64,000 bases of DNA, taken from NCBI GenBank assembly GCA_900104855.1, contig FNSS01000001.1, forward strand, positions 4,526,001-4,590,000, given 5' to 3'. Of the stretch, positions 1-7,932 are shown one piece after another. The DNA is from Rhizobiales bacterium GAS188 (GTDB lineage Bacteria > Pseudomonadota > Alphaproteobacteria > Rhizobiales > Beijerinckiaceae). The notes beneath the pieces were generated by a model. The model worked only from the letters and a program-made list of their open reading frames with translations. It had not been told where the DNA came from and did not search any database. Each line of letters starts with the position of its first letter. Position 1 is the stretch's first letter. The translations under genes and the position numbers were made by a program.

Positions 1-1
1 G

Positions 2-889
2 GATTGGCCTTCTGCCTCGACAGCAGGTGAGATCTTGAAGCGTGCGGGGGAAGTGAGCAGCCGGCGGTTTCGGCGTCGTGGGCCGCCGCGCCTGGGCGAG
101 CTGACGGTGCCGCAGCATGCCAATCATGTGTGGGGCGTGGACCACAAGGGTTGGGTGCGATTGCGTGATGGCTCGCGCGTTGAACCCTTGACGATGACAG
201 ATGGATTCAGCCGCTATCTGATCAGTGTGGCAGCCACCGGCAGCACCGCTCATGATGAAGCCAAGCCCGTGTTCGAGCGTGCTTTCCGGGACTACGGCCT
301 GCCGGAGGTGATCCGTTCCGACAACGGCCCGCCCTTCGCCTCGACCGGCACGACCGGACTGACGGCGCTGTCGGCCTGGTGGATCAAGCTGGGCATCAAG
401 CATGAGCGGATCGATCCCGGCCATCCGCAACAGAACGGCCGGCACGAGCGCTTCCACTTCACCCTCTTGGAGGCCATGCGGCCGCCCGAGCCGAACCGCG
501 CCGCCCAGGCTCGCCGCTTCCAGGCCTTCGCCCGCGACTACAACCAGGAACGCCCGCATGAGGCGCTCGGTCAACGTCCCCCGGCCAGCGTCTATCAGCG
601 CTCACCTCGCAAGATGCCCAACCGACTTCCCGAGCCCGACTATCCGAGCGAGGCGGCGGTCCGCAAAGTGCGATCAAACGGCGAGATCAAGTGGCAGGGC
701 GACCTCATCCATATCTGCAGCGCCTTGGTCGGCGAGGCCGTCGCCGTGGAGGAGAACGAGGCGGGTCAATGGCAGGTCCGCTTCTTCGACGTGCCGATCG
801 GATGGATTGATCCGGACAAGAAAAAATTGCGTCGCCTCGCCGTTCCCGTGCACGGGAACGGCGAGGCGACGCAGGGAACCAAAACATGA
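2..889 (+). CDS. IS481-family transposase, 5' end outside window
   Basis: DDE integrase-fold transposase that cuts and joins the ends of its own element. The reading frame is open from base 2 and runs out of the window on the left, so the N-terminal helix-turn-helix is missing and the TTG at 35 is not the true start. Counting from that TTG, the catalytic residues are D36 (GVDHKG), D96 (RSDNGPP) and E138 (NGRHERF), all intact, and the PHEALGQRPPA segment typical of IS481/IS3-type C-termini follows. The last ~20 codons lie inside a perfect palindrome at 828-873. It converges on the epimerase gene at 965. The family call is firm; whether the element is complete cannot be judged. Confidence 0.9.
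   Translation, partial: DWPSASTAGEILKRAGEVSSRRFRRRGPPRLGELTVPQHANHVWGVDHKGWVRLRDGSRVEPLTMTDGFSRYLISVAATGSTAHDEAKPVFERAFRDYGLPEVIRSDNGPPFASTGTTGLTALSAWWIKLGIKHERIDPGHPQQNGRHERFHFTLLEAMRPPEPNRAAQARRFQAFARDYNQERPHEALGQRPPASVYQRSPRKMPNRLPEPDYPSEAAVRKVRSNGEIKWQGDLIHICSALVGEAVAVEENEAGQWQVRFFDVPIGWIDPDKKKLRRLAVPVHGNGEATQGTKT
828..873. repeat. 46-bp perfect palindrome
   Basis: Bases 828-850 are the exact reverse complement of 851-873, with no loop; the centre is CCCGTGCACGGG. It lies wholly inside the 3' end of the IS481 transposase gene and encodes its last residues (from LRRLAVP to the T before the C-terminal tail). As RNA it would form a very stable hairpin and could stop transcription leaving the element or entering it; as DNA it could extrude a cruciform. 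Confidence 0.9.
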
Positions 890-894
890 ACGAC

Positions 895-941
895 TGTCAC
901 CCATGTATCCGGTCTATTTTGTAACCTATCTATCCGCTGGA
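895..941 (+). repeat. Paired 22-bp repeats at IS481 right end
   Basis: TGTCACCCATGTATCCGGTC at 895 is repeated imperfectly as TGTAACCTATCTATCCGCTG at 920, a period of 25 bp. Sequences beginning TGT(C/A)ACC are characteristic of the ends of many IS481 elements, so these are probably transposase binding sites. Assignment as the terminus is an inference. Confidence 0.5.
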
Positions 942-964
942 CAGCTGGTGGTCACTCCACCGGC

Positions 965-1948
965 TCACTCCACGGGATAAGGCCCTACGGCAAACACCTC
1001 CGCATGGTAGCCCTTCGACCCGATCATCTGCGCCAGAGGGCTATTGGTGGCGCCACCCGTTTTCAGTCGGTCGATGATAGACTTGAAGTCATGCCGCGGC
1101 CGCCAATCGAGCTCATTGCGAGCGCGGGCGTTGACATAGACTCTGCCGATGCTCGGAAACATTGTCCAACCTCGGCGCTTATATTCGGGTTCATAGCCCG
1201 GAACGCGCTGTCGTAGCACTCGCGGCGCGTCTACACGCAGCTCCGCCAGGTCGGCAGGCAGGAAGGGCGTCGTTGCACTGACGATATATTTGCGAAAGCC
1301 GATCGCTTGCGCATGCTCGCAGGCCAGCCTATGCGCGCTCACCACATCTTCGATGTCGACCCGCCTGTGGAGATATTCATTCGCCTTGACGTTCTCGTCC
1401 GAATAGGTCGATCGCACGTCCTCACTGTCGTCCGCCTCGGGAAAAAAGCGGGACGTTCTGAGCACGATGCATGCAAGGCCATGGTTCCGGTGGAACAGCT
1501 GGCACAGATCCTCGGCTGCCGCCTTGGTCGCACCATAGATGTTCTTCGGGACGGGCGTGACCTCCTCGGTCACCCAGGCGGCAGGCGCTCCGACCGGCGG
1601 CACAAGGGCATCGCCGAAGACGCTGGTCGTGCTCGTGAAGACAAAAGACGTGACGCCTGCCGCCACGGCCTCTTCCAGCAGATTGAGCGTGCCGGTGATG
1701 TTGGTGTCGACGAAATCCTGTCGGTTATGGGTCGCCACATGCGGCTTGTGCAGGGTGGCCGCATGAAAGACGGCCCTGACACCACTCATGCAACGCTTGA
1801 CGCAAGCGCGGTCGGTTATCGAGCCGACCTCGGTGGTGAACGCAGAGGCGGCAATGTCGAGGCCGACGACCTCGCGTTTCAGCTCTCTCAAGGTGCGAAC
1901 CAGCGCCTCACCGAGATGGCCGGCGCTGCCAGTAACCAAGACTCTCAT
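965..1948 (-). CDS. NAD-dependent epimerase/dehydratase (extended SDR)
   Basis: Cytosolic Rossmann-fold enzyme of the extended short-chain dehydrogenase family, which typically epimerises or dehydrates nucleotide sugars. The dinucleotide loop GSAGHLG lies at residues 7-13 of the chosen ATG start, the catalytic Ser/Thr region is SSTTSVFG-like (TSTTSVFG), and YGATK provides Tyr138 and Lys142. A 15-base upstream extension from a TTG codon is possible, but the ATG at 1948 matches where the conserved fold begins. Length 327 aa is normal. It stands alone: the gene on its left is the convergent IS481 transposase, and the region behind its start is non-coding, so the substrate is not indicated by context. 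Confidence 0.85.
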   Translation of the reverse strand: MRVLVTGSAGHLGEALVRTLRELKREVVGLDIAASAFTTEVGSITDRACVKRCMSGVRAVFHAATLHKPHVATHNRQDFVDTNITGTLNLLEEAVAAGVTSFVFTSTTSVFGDALVPPVGAPAAWVTEEVTPVPKNIYGATKAAAEDLCQLFHRNHGLACIVLRTSRFFPEADDSEDVRSTYSDENVKANEYLHRRVDIEDVVSAHRLACEHAQAIGFRKYIVSATTPFLPADLAELRVDAPRVLRQRVPGYEPEYKRRGWTMFPSIGRVYVNARARNELDWRPRHDFKSIIDRLKTGGATNSPLAQMIGSKGYHAEVFAVGPYPVE

Positions 1949-2009
1949 ACTTTTCGGTCCCAACGTCGATCTATCAGTGCGCGTCGTAACAGTGCATGTC
2001 TTATGAGCA

Positions 2010-2136
2010 CATGTCTTGGAGCCGCAAATCCCAGGCCCCGCTTTTTGTCAATCTCTGCCGTTCCGGCGGGACGCTGCTCCGCATCAGGGAACCAATGCGG
2101 TCATCTGAGGTTCAGGACAAGGGAGCATTTCGCCCA
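2010..2136 (+). repeat. ~126-bp direct repeat, copy 1
   Basis: Nearly the same sequence occurs at 2944-3069, with only scattered substitutions and single-base indels. The shared stretch begins at CATGTC, includes GAGCCGCAAATCCCAGGC, and ends near CATTTCGCCCA. Each copy holds a GGAAC-N16-GGTT promoter. The copies bracket about 0.8 kb. Confidence 0.85.
2088..2112 (+). promoter_or_regulatory. EcfG-type (general stress) promoter, copy 1
   Basis: GGAAC at 2088-2092 and GGTT at 2109-2112 are separated by 16 bases. This matches the GGAAC-N16/17-cGTT pattern recognised by the alphaproteobacterial general stress sigma factor EcfG. The nearest downstream candidate gene is the doubtful small frame at 2439. 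Confidence 0.5.
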
Positions 2137-2943
2137 CGCAAGCGACTAAAGCGCGATCCGACTGTATTCGAGCAGTCATCAGGGCCAAATTGGAGAGGGC
2201 GTCACCGGGTGTTGCGCCGTCTAAGGAGGAGTACGACCAACTCTTCCCCGATGTCGGCCATGATCGCTGCAAGGATTGCGACGATGCGGTTGGAGAGCGG
2301 ACAGGCTTGGAACCTTCCGTAAATTCACGGAAGATCAGCCAAAATTCGAGGTACTACTGGATTGGCGCCGGCCCGTCTTCCATAGCAGGCGGCAAGATAT
2401 ATGATCTGTCCTGCGAATCAAATGCAGGAGGACGATGCATGAGCGGGCCTCTCTTCATGATCCTCGCTCCCATTGCCTTGATGTGGGTTCTATGGCTGAA
2501 GCGCAAGGATCGGACGGCGACTGCGCACGAGCTCAAATTGAGCCTGATGCCGAGGCGATGGACTGGAATATACTGCAGTCCGATCGCTGCGTCCTCGCCC
2601 GGTTCGCACCGCGAGAACTCGGATACAAACAGTAGCGACATCCAAGGATCGACGGCACCCGGGCTCGTCACCGCCCTGGATCAGATCATCAAACTTGGGC
2701 TTTCGGGGCAATATCGTCCACGCCTCTCCAGCGCCGTGATGATTGCGGCGGAACCGGCTCGCCACTCCGTCAATTTGGATCGAACGAGCCCCAGGCTTTG
2801 CAATTGGGATACTCCGGTCGTGGTCGGCGTGCACCGGCGTGGCTTTAGGCGAGGACAGTGAGGGAGTGTCGGGTATCGACGTAGGCCAGTCGCTCCCGAT
2901 GCGGCGTTTCAACTCGCCGCACCAGACCTCATAGCATCCCGTG
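2137..2943. other. Stretch between the two promoter-bearing repeats
   Basis: About 800 bases with no convincing conserved gene. A SD-like TAAGGAGGAG occurs near 2221 but leads to no good frame. The only candidate is the short frame from 2439. Composition is less GC-biased at third positions than in the neighbouring genes, as expected for non-coding or decayed sequence. Confidence 0.5.
2439..2861 (+). CDS. Doubtful small membrane protein
   Basis: ATG at 2439 is preceded by a good Shine-Dalgarno AGGAGG eight bases upstream. The first ~20 residues (MSGPLFMILAPIALMWVLWL) would form one transmembrane segment followed by a positive patch KRKDR. The remaining ~120 residues have no recognisable domain and an unbiased composition, so translation may end up being short or absent. 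It lies downstream of the first EcfG-type promoter by ~330 bases. I do not recognise a family; this could be a chance frame. Confidence 0.25.
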   Translation: MSGPLFMILAPIALMWVLWLKRKDRTATAHELKLSLMPRRWTGIYCSPIAASSPGSHRENSDTNSSDIQGSTAPGLVTALDQIIKLGLSGQYRPRLSSAVMIAAEPARHSVNLDRTSPRLCNWDTPVVVGVHRRGFRRGQ

Positions 2944-3069
2944 CATGTCGTAGAGCCGCAAATCCCAGGCCCGCTTTTGTCGATCTCTGCCGCTCCGACG
3001 GGACGCTGCTCCGCATCAGGGAACCAATCCGGTCATCTGGGGTTCAGGACGAAGGGGGCATTTCGCCCA
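2944..3069 (+). repeat. ~126-bp direct repeat, copy 2
   Basis: Second copy of the repeat at 2010-2136. This copy directly precedes the small secreted protein gene at 3139 and probably supplies its promoter. Confidence 0.85.
3020..3044 (+). promoter_or_regulatory. EcfG-type (general stress) promoter, copy 2
   Basis: GGAAC at 3020-3024, 16-base spacer, GGTT at 3041-3044. Distance to the ATG at 3139 is about 95 bases, a normal leader. It predicts that the small secreted protein is under the PhyR-NepR-EcfG general stress response. The motif match is seen; the regulation is inferred. Confidence 0.6.
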
Positions 3070-3138
3070 TGCCGGCGTTGACGATGCCGGCTCGATCGAT
3101 TGGGGCGCGATCGCATCAATCCCTAAGGAGATTACCTG

Positions 3139-3396
3139 ATGAAACTGTATGTTATTTTGCCCGTTATTGCGTCGCTGATCTTAGGCGCAGCGTCGCCCGC
3201 TCTTGCGCAGACAAGCCCGCAGCCCGAGGCTCAGCAGCCGGCCGTTCAGGGCCAGCCCGCCCCGGCGGCGCCCGCAAAGGCAACGAAAGCGAAACACCAG
3301 AAGATGACGAAAAAGGCCACCGCGGCGACGATGGCGAAGCGCGCCAAGGCGAAAGCTGCGACGCCGGCCGGCACAGCGCCTGCCGACCAGGATTGA
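3139..3396 (+). CDS. Small secreted Pro/Ala/Lys-rich protein
   Basis: 85-residue protein of unknown function. A clear Sec signal peptide (MKLYVILPVIASLILGAASP, cleavage after ALAQ near residue 24) is followed by a low-complexity mature region: first Gln/Pro/Ala-rich, then a basic stretch with AKATKAKHQK and KMTKKATAATMAKRAKAK. The mature protein would be a disordered, strongly basic periplasmic peptide. SD AAGGAG at 3125-3130 sits eight bases from the ATG. An EcfG-type promoter lies ~95 bases upstream and a hairpin lies just after the stop. Such small basic secreted proteins under stress promoters are common in rhizobia, but no function can be assigned. Confidence 0.75.
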   Translation: MKLYVILPVIASLILGAASPALAQTSPQPEAQQPAVQGQPAPAAPAKATKAKHQKMTKKATAATMAKRAKAKAATPAGTAPADQD

Positions 3397-3405
3397 GGGC
3401 GCGTT

Positions 3406-3429
3406 GCCGGAGCTTCGAAATGCTCCGGC
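3406..3429 (+). terminator. Hairpin after small secreted gene
   Basis: GCCGGAGC (3406-3413) and GCTCCGGC (3422-3429) form a perfect 8-bp stem with an 8-base loop, ten bases after the stop codon. There is no clear U-tract, so it may act as a weak terminator or a 3' stabiliser. Confidence 0.45.
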
Positions 3430-3516
3430 CACAAGCCGCCATCGAGAGCTTCGCATAGGTCCGATGTGGCGCGACACCCTGCGTCTCCCCTTGCGGGACC
3501 TTTGCGGAATTTGGGG

Positions 3517-3606
3517 TCATCCCGTGCGCACCGCAGCACGATAGTGATGCGGTGCAGACACGGGATCCACGATCTAAGCTAAGGGATGGGTCCCGGATCT
3601 GCGGCG
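3517..3606. repeat. Intergenic hairpin repeat element
   Basis: CCCGTG...GCACCGCA and TGCGGTGC...CACGGG (3521-3562) make an imperfect stem, followed by GGATCCACGATC and GGGTCCCGGATCTGCGGCGC. This resembles the short interspersed hairpin elements common between genes in Bradyrhizobium-like genomes. Only one copy is seen in this window. Confidence 0.5.
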
Positions 3607-3746
3607 CATTTTGTCGGGAAGATCTAGCGCAACCTGAGCCAATACTACAAGTTGCATCCGCATGATGGGCATAATTCTAATATTTACAATTTATTATAAC
3701 TTAAAGTGGTCATATAGCAGGATAGACCGCAACTGCGAGGACCCTT

Positions 3747-5855
3747 ATGTTTGCTGGCGGCAGATCGATCTCGAAAGCCTTTGCTATTCAGATGGCGGTC
3801 ACCTTCATCTGCCTGGTCGCAATCGCGGTGGCGTTCATGGTTCAGAGAATCGCGCAATCCGAAGTGGCCCAAGCGCAAAATATCAGAAACAAATCTTTCC
3901 TCCTGGCGGAAGAGCTCAGGCACAGTTCGGATGAATTGACGAAATTCGCGCAACTCTACTCGGTCACGGGGCAGCAACGTTACCTGGATCACTACAACGA
4001 AATCATCGCAATGCGGAACGGCGAGAAAGCCAGGCCGCAATCGCCATGGCGGTTATATTGGGATCTCGTCGAAGCCAATGACGTCCGACCGCGGCCGGCC
4101 GGCGAAACCAAGCCGCTTCTCGTCGAGATGCGCGAAGTGGGATTCCCGCCCGAGGAGCTGCAGAAGCTGGAGCAGGCGAAGAACAATTCGGATGAGCTGA
4201 TCAAGCTCGAAACGCGGGCCATGAATGCGGTCCAAGGCCTCTTTCAGGACGCGTCCGGCGCCTACTCGGTCAAGGGTCCGCCCGATCAGAAGCTCGCCGC
4301 CCAACTGGTCTTCTCCGATCAGTATATGCACTTCAAAGTGTCGATCCTGAAGCCGGTCGACGAGTTCTTCGGCATGATGGATGCGCGGACGAGCGGCGCG
4401 GTCGCCTCTGCGACTGCATTGTCGAACGTCGCGGCGGTGGTGCTCGGCATCCTGGTCGCCATGACGGGCGCTCTCTTGGTCGCGATCGCCGTGATCCTGA
4501 GCCGACGCGTCATCGGGCCTATGATAAAGCTGCGCGATTGCATGGAAGCGCTGGCCCAGGGGAAGCTCGAGACGAGCGTTCCCTTTGCGGCGCAGCGTGA
4601 CGAGGTCGGCGCCATGGCGCAGGCCCTGCTGGTGTTCAAAGGGGCGGTGTCGGGCATGCAGTCGGCCGAGGATGCGGAGCGTCAGCGTGCCCTTGTCGAG
4701 CAGGAGCGCGAGAGCCATGGTGCGGTCCAGAAGACCCTGGCGGCGCAGCAGTCCCAAGTCGTGGAGGAGGTCGCACTCGGCCTGCAGCGGCTGGCCTCCG
4801 GGGATCTTCGTTACCGGCTGGAGAAGGTGTTCGCGCCCGACTATGAAAAGCTGCGTGCCGATTTCAACGGGACAATGGAGCAATTGCAGCAGACCATGAC
4901 GGAGGTCGCGGCGAATGCGGAGACGATCCGTTCGGGCACCTCGGAAATCTCCACGGCGGCGGACGATTTGTCGCGTCGCACCGAACAGCAGGCCGCGAGC
5001 CTCGAGGAGACAGCGGCCGCGCTCGATGAGATCACCACGACGGTCAACAAGACTGCGGAGGGGGCCAGGCACGCCCGCGACGTCGTCTCGGTGGCCAAGG
5101 CCGACGCCGAGAAGAGCGGAGCAGTCGTGCGTACCGCCGTCGAGGCGATGAGTGGAATCGAGAAATCGTCGAAGCAGATCGGCCAGATCGTCGGCGTCAT
5201 CGACGAAATCGCCTTCCAGACAAACCTTCTCGCCTTGAATGCGGGCGTCGAGGCGGCGCGGGCGGGCGATGCGGGCAGAGGCTTTGCGGTGGTGGCTTCC
5301 GAAGTGCGGGCCCTCGCCCAGCGCTCGGCTGAAGCCGCCAAGGAGATCAAGGGCCTGATTTCGACCTCCACGTCGCAGGTGGATTACGGCGTCAAGCTGG
5401 TGACCGAAACCGGCCAGTCGCTGCAGCGAATCATGACACAGGTGACCGAGATCAACGAGGTGGTCTCCGAAATCGCCGCCGGCGCCAAGGAACAGGCTAC
5501 CGGGCTCGGGGAAGTCAACACTGCGATCAACCAGATGGATCAAGTCACGCAGCAGAACGCCGCGATGGTGGAAGAGACGTCCGCTGCGGCTCATTCGCTC
5601 GGTCAGGAAACAGAAGGCCTCAGCCGTTTGCTCGGCCGCTTCCAGATCGACCAGGCAAAGGACAGCGACGCCATACGCCACGAGCTGCAAAAGCTTGCGC
5701 CGCACGCGTTCCGGCAGCCGGCCAAGCTCGCCGCCACCGGCAGGCCCCGCGCGGCAGCCGGCACAGCGTCTGCGCGGCCGCTACGCGCCGCGACGAAAGC
5801 GGTCGCCAATGGCGCGGCCGCGAACGACAAGACCGGCGGTTGGGAGGAGTTCTGA
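3747..5855 (+). CDS. Methyl-accepting chemotaxis protein
   Basis: 702-residue transmembrane chemoreceptor. TM1 is at about residues 13-32, followed by a ~190-residue periplasmic sensor of unknown ligand, TM2 at about 227-250, and a HAMP domain. A second HAMP-like segment (GLQRLASGDLRYRLE, ~340-380) leads into the MCP signalling coiled coil. The kinase-contact hairpin is complete (IDEIAFQTNLLALNAGVEAA, RGFAVVASEVRALAQRSAEA). The protein ends in GWEEF, the alphaproteobacterial form of the CheR/CheB-binding pentapeptide, so it should recruit the adaptation enzymes itself. An AT-rich stretch at 3670-3720 probably holds the promoter. No che genes are adjacent, so it is an orphan receptor feeding a remote pathway. 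Confidence 0.95.
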   Translation: MFAGGRSISKAFAIQMAVTFICLVAIAVAFMVQRIAQSEVAQAQNIRNKSFLLAEELRHSSDELTKFAQLYSVTGQQRYLDHYNEIIAMRNGEKARPQSPWRLYWDLVEANDVRPRPAGETKPLLVEMREVGFPPEELQKLEQAKNNSDELIKLETRAMNAVQGLFQDASGAYSVKGPPDQKLAAQLVFSDQYMHFKVSILKPVDEFFGMMDARTSGAVASATALSNVAAVVLGILVAMTGALLVAIAVILSRRVIGPMIKLRDCMEALAQGKLETSVPFAAQRDEVGAMAQALLVFKGAVSGMQSAEDAERQRALVEQERESHGAVQKTLAAQQSQVVEEVALGLQRLASGDLRYRLEKVFAPDYEKLRADFNGTMEQLQQTMTEVAANAETIRSGTSEISTAADDLSRRTEQQAASLEETAAALDEITTTVNKTAEGARHARDVVSVAKADAEKSGAVVRTAVEAMSGIEKSSKQIGQIVGVIDEIAFQTNLLALNAGVEAARAGDAGRGFAVVASEVRALAQRSAEAAKEIKGLISTSTSQVDYGVKLVTETGQSLQRIMTQVTEINEVVSEIAAGAKEQATGLGEVNTAINQMDQVTQQNAAMVEETSAAAHSLGQETEGLSRLLGRFQIDQAKDSDAIRHELQKLAPHAFRQPAKLAATGRPRAAAGTASARPLRAATKAVANGAAANDKTGGWEEF

Positions 5856-5962
5856 GGCCGACGGGACAGCATTTTACGTCGCTTAGAGGAACGTCCTGGC
5901 GAGAGTTTGTATTGCAAAAAGCGCTACTGTAAGCTACCTTCGACGCGAACCGGAGATCGCAG

Positions 5963-6259
5963 ATGACCAACACTGCAAAGCGCAAGGAGCACCCGCTGTC
6001 GATGCGGTTGCCCGAGGCCGACATTGCGGTGATCGACCGCGCCGCCAGCCTCCGCGGTCGGTCGCGCACCGATTTCGTGCGCGAGGCGGCGGTACGTGCG
6101 GCCGAGGGGGTGCTCATGGAGAATACCCTCCTGCGCATGAGCGAGGATGGATTCGCGGCCTTCATGGCGGCGGTCTCCGCTCCCGCTGTGCCCGTGCCCG
6201 AGATGGTCGACCTCTTCGGCCGCAAGGCGCCGTGGGACACCAAGGTCGTCAAGAGCTGA
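5963..6259 (+). CDS. DUF1778 antitoxin (TacA-like)
   Basis: 98-residue ribbon-helix-helix antitoxin of the DUF1778 family, partner of the following GNAT toxin. The N-terminal RHH fold starts at LSMRLPEADIAVIDRAA and includes the conserved RSRTDFVREAAVRAAE helix. The C-terminal tail (VPEMVDLFGRKAPWD) is the part that in this family wraps the acetyltransferase and blocks its acetyl-CoA site. In the family the complex also binds its own promoter. The gene overlaps or abuts the toxin gene, the usual antitoxin-first order. SD GGAG lies nine bases before the ATG. Confidence 0.88.
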   Translation: MTNTAKRKEHPLSMRLPEADIAVIDRAASLRGRSRTDFVREAAVRAAEGVLMENTLLRMSEDGFAAFMAAVSAPAVPVPEMVDLFGRKAPWDTKVVKS

Positions 6260-6810
6260 GCTTGCCGCTCGTCGTGCTGTCGCCCCCCGAGCCGCTCACG
6301 ACTGCCTACGATCTGGAGCCCTTCTCGTGCGGCAGGCCGGCGCTCGACATCTGGTTGAAGACGCGAGCACTGTCGAACCAGCAAAAGGGCTTCACGGTCG
6401 TTATGGTCGTCCACGAGGCAGGCCGAGTCGTCGGTTATTACGGCCTTGCGCCTACTGCCGTGTCTCCCGCCACGATGCCGCGTTCGGTCAAGACCGGACA
6501 GTCGCCGAGTCTGATGCCATGCCTCCTCCTTGGCCAACTCGCAATTGATCAGGCCTGGGCCGGCCGCGGCATCGGCTCGGCGCTGCTCGCTCATGCGCTT
6601 CAGCGTTGCGTAGTCGGCGGTCGCCTGATCGGTGGGCGCGCGGTGGTCGTCAACGCCCTCGACGAGAAGGCGGGTCTCTTCTGGGCAAGGCGCGGCTTCC
6701 TGGCCAGCAAGGACGACCCGCTCGTGCTGTTCCGGTCGATCTCCGATATTGCGGCCTCATTGCAAGCTGTTGGCGTCACCCTGCCGGAAGCAAACCCGTC
6801 TTCGCGATAG
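6232..6810 (+). CDS. GNAT-family toxin (TacT-like)
   Basis: GCN5-related acetyltransferase of the TacT/AtaT type, which in characterised members acetylates the amino group of charged aminoacyl-tRNA and stops translation. From the GTG at 6232 the acetyl-CoA loop AGRGIGSALLAHAL lies at residues ~110-123, and the family opening (LSPPEPLT, then FSCGRPALDIWLK) is present. At the position where TacT-type toxins carry the catalytic Tyr (FYxxxGF), this protein has FWARRGF, with Trp in place of Tyr. The start is uncertain: GTG 6232 overlaps the antitoxin by 28 bases, while TTG 6262 just after its stop would match the usual family start better. Coupled translation is likely either way. Confidence 0.85.
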   Translation: MGHQGRQELSLPLVVLSPPEPLTTAYDLEPFSCGRPALDIWLKTRALSNQQKGFTVVMVVHEAGRVVGYYGLAPTAVSPATMPRSVKTGQSPSLMPCLLLGQLAIDQAWAGRGIGSALLAHALQRCVVGGRLIGGRAVVVNALDEKAGLFWARRGFLASKDDPLVLFRSISDIAASLQAVGVTLPEANPSSR

Positions 6811-7035
6811 GGCCCGGCTGACACATCCGACACGGATGTTGATACGGAGTGCTAATCGCGTTGCGCCCGCTTAGGCCGCGCGCCCTTTCACGCCATGTGC
6901 GGACGCGCCCTGCAGGCATGATCTCATGACGCAGCAAGCGATTCCACCACGGCCGATCCCGCGCTATGATCGATGGCGGAGGCAAGCCTGCCTTTCCGTC
7001 TCACCCCGTCCCTGGCCTCATCCCTGGAGAACAGC

Positions 7036-7917
7036 ATGCGCGCCCGCATCCGCGACACGGAGATCTATTTCGACATCGAAGGTGCCGGTCTTGTTCCGGA
7101 CGGGGCGCGTATGCGCGAGAAGCCGCCGGCCTTCGTCATCCATGGCGGCCCGGGCGCCGACCATTGCGACTCCAAGGGCCCGCTCGGCCCGCTTGCCGAC
7201 AAGCTGCAGCTCGTCTTTTTCGATCATCGCGGCCAGGGCCGATCGGCGAGAGGCGATGTCGCCAAATATGTGCTCGACGAGAATGTGGAGGATATGGAGG
7301 CGCTGCGCCTGCATCTCGGTCTCGGCCCGATCGTCAGCATCGGCACGAGCTATGGCGGCATGGTCGCCATGGCGCATGCGGCCCGCTACCCGGCCTCGGT
7401 CTCGCATCTCGTGCTGGTGGTCACGGCCTCCCATGCTGGCTTCAATGCGCGTGCCCGCGAGATCGTCGCCGAACGCGGCACGCCGGAGCAGAAGGCGGTC
7501 TGCGGGGAGCTATGGGAGGGCAAGCTCGATAGCGTCGAGAAGCTGCGCCATTTCTTCGACGTGATGGGCCCGCTCTATTCGCTGCGCTACGATCCGGTGG
7601 CCGCCAAGCTCAGCCGCGGCCGCGGCATCCTGGCGCCCGATGCCCTCAATCGCGCCTTCGCGCCGGGCGGCTTCCTGCAGAGCTACGATCTGCGCCCGGA
7701 GCTTTCCGCCATCACGGCGCCGACGCTGATCCTCGCCGGCCGTCACGACTGGATCTGCCCGCCCGAATTCTCGCAGGAGATCCATCGGCTGATTCCCGGC
7801 TCCGATCTGCGCATCTTCGAGGAGAGCAGCCATTCGATCCGCAATGACGAGCCCGAGAAGCTCCGCGACGCCATAGCGGGCTTCGTCGTCTACAAGGCGC
7901 GCCCCGGCCGCGGATAG
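7036..7917 (+). CDS. Alpha/beta hydrolase (proline iminopeptidase-like)
   Basis: 293-residue alpha/beta-fold hydrolase. The HGGPGADH oxyanion motif is at residues ~36-43, DHRGQGRS follows strand beta-4, and the nucleophile elbow GTSYGGM places the catalytic Ser near residue 105. The acid is in GRHDWICPPEF and the base in SSHSIRNDEP, so the triad is complete. The HGGPG/DHRGQG pattern is shared with proline iminopeptidases and related peptide or ester hydrolases. ATG 7036 is preferred to upstream starts because TGGAGAA precedes it and the fold begins there. No operon partner; the substrate is unknown. Confidence 0.85.
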   Translation: MRARIRDTEIYFDIEGAGLVPDGARMREKPPAFVIHGGPGADHCDSKGPLGPLADKLQLVFFDHRGQGRSARGDVAKYVLDENVEDMEALRLHLGLGPIVSIGTSYGGMVAMAHAARYPASVSHLVLVVTASHAGFNARAREIVAERGTPEQKAVCGELWEGKLDSVEKLRHFFDVMGPLYSLRYDPVAAKLSRGRGILAPDALNRAFAPGGFLQSYDLRPELSAITAPTLILAGRHDWICPPEFSQEIHRLIPGSDLRIFEESSHSIRNDEPEKLRDAIAGFVVYKARPGRG

Positions 7918-7932
7918 GTCGGCACGGTACCC

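Larger units (their letters stand above)
1..941 (+). mobile_element. IS481-type insertion sequence, right part
   Basis: Consists of the transposase gene plus the downstream non-coding end with two imperfect 22-bp direct repeats (895-916 and 920-941). The left end lies outside the window, so target duplication and terminal repeats cannot be verified. The right boundary is placed after the second repeat by inference. Confidence 0.6.

Noticed and set aside
2190-2438. Upstream part of the frame leading into the doubtful small membrane protein
   Set aside because: No conservation and no ribosome site; only the piece from 2439 has a plausible start.
4053-5705. Long open frame on the minus strand opposite the chemoreceptor gene (550 codons)
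   Set aside because: Arg/Leu/His-rich shadow of the GC-biased chemoreceptor codons; no domain and no ribosome site.
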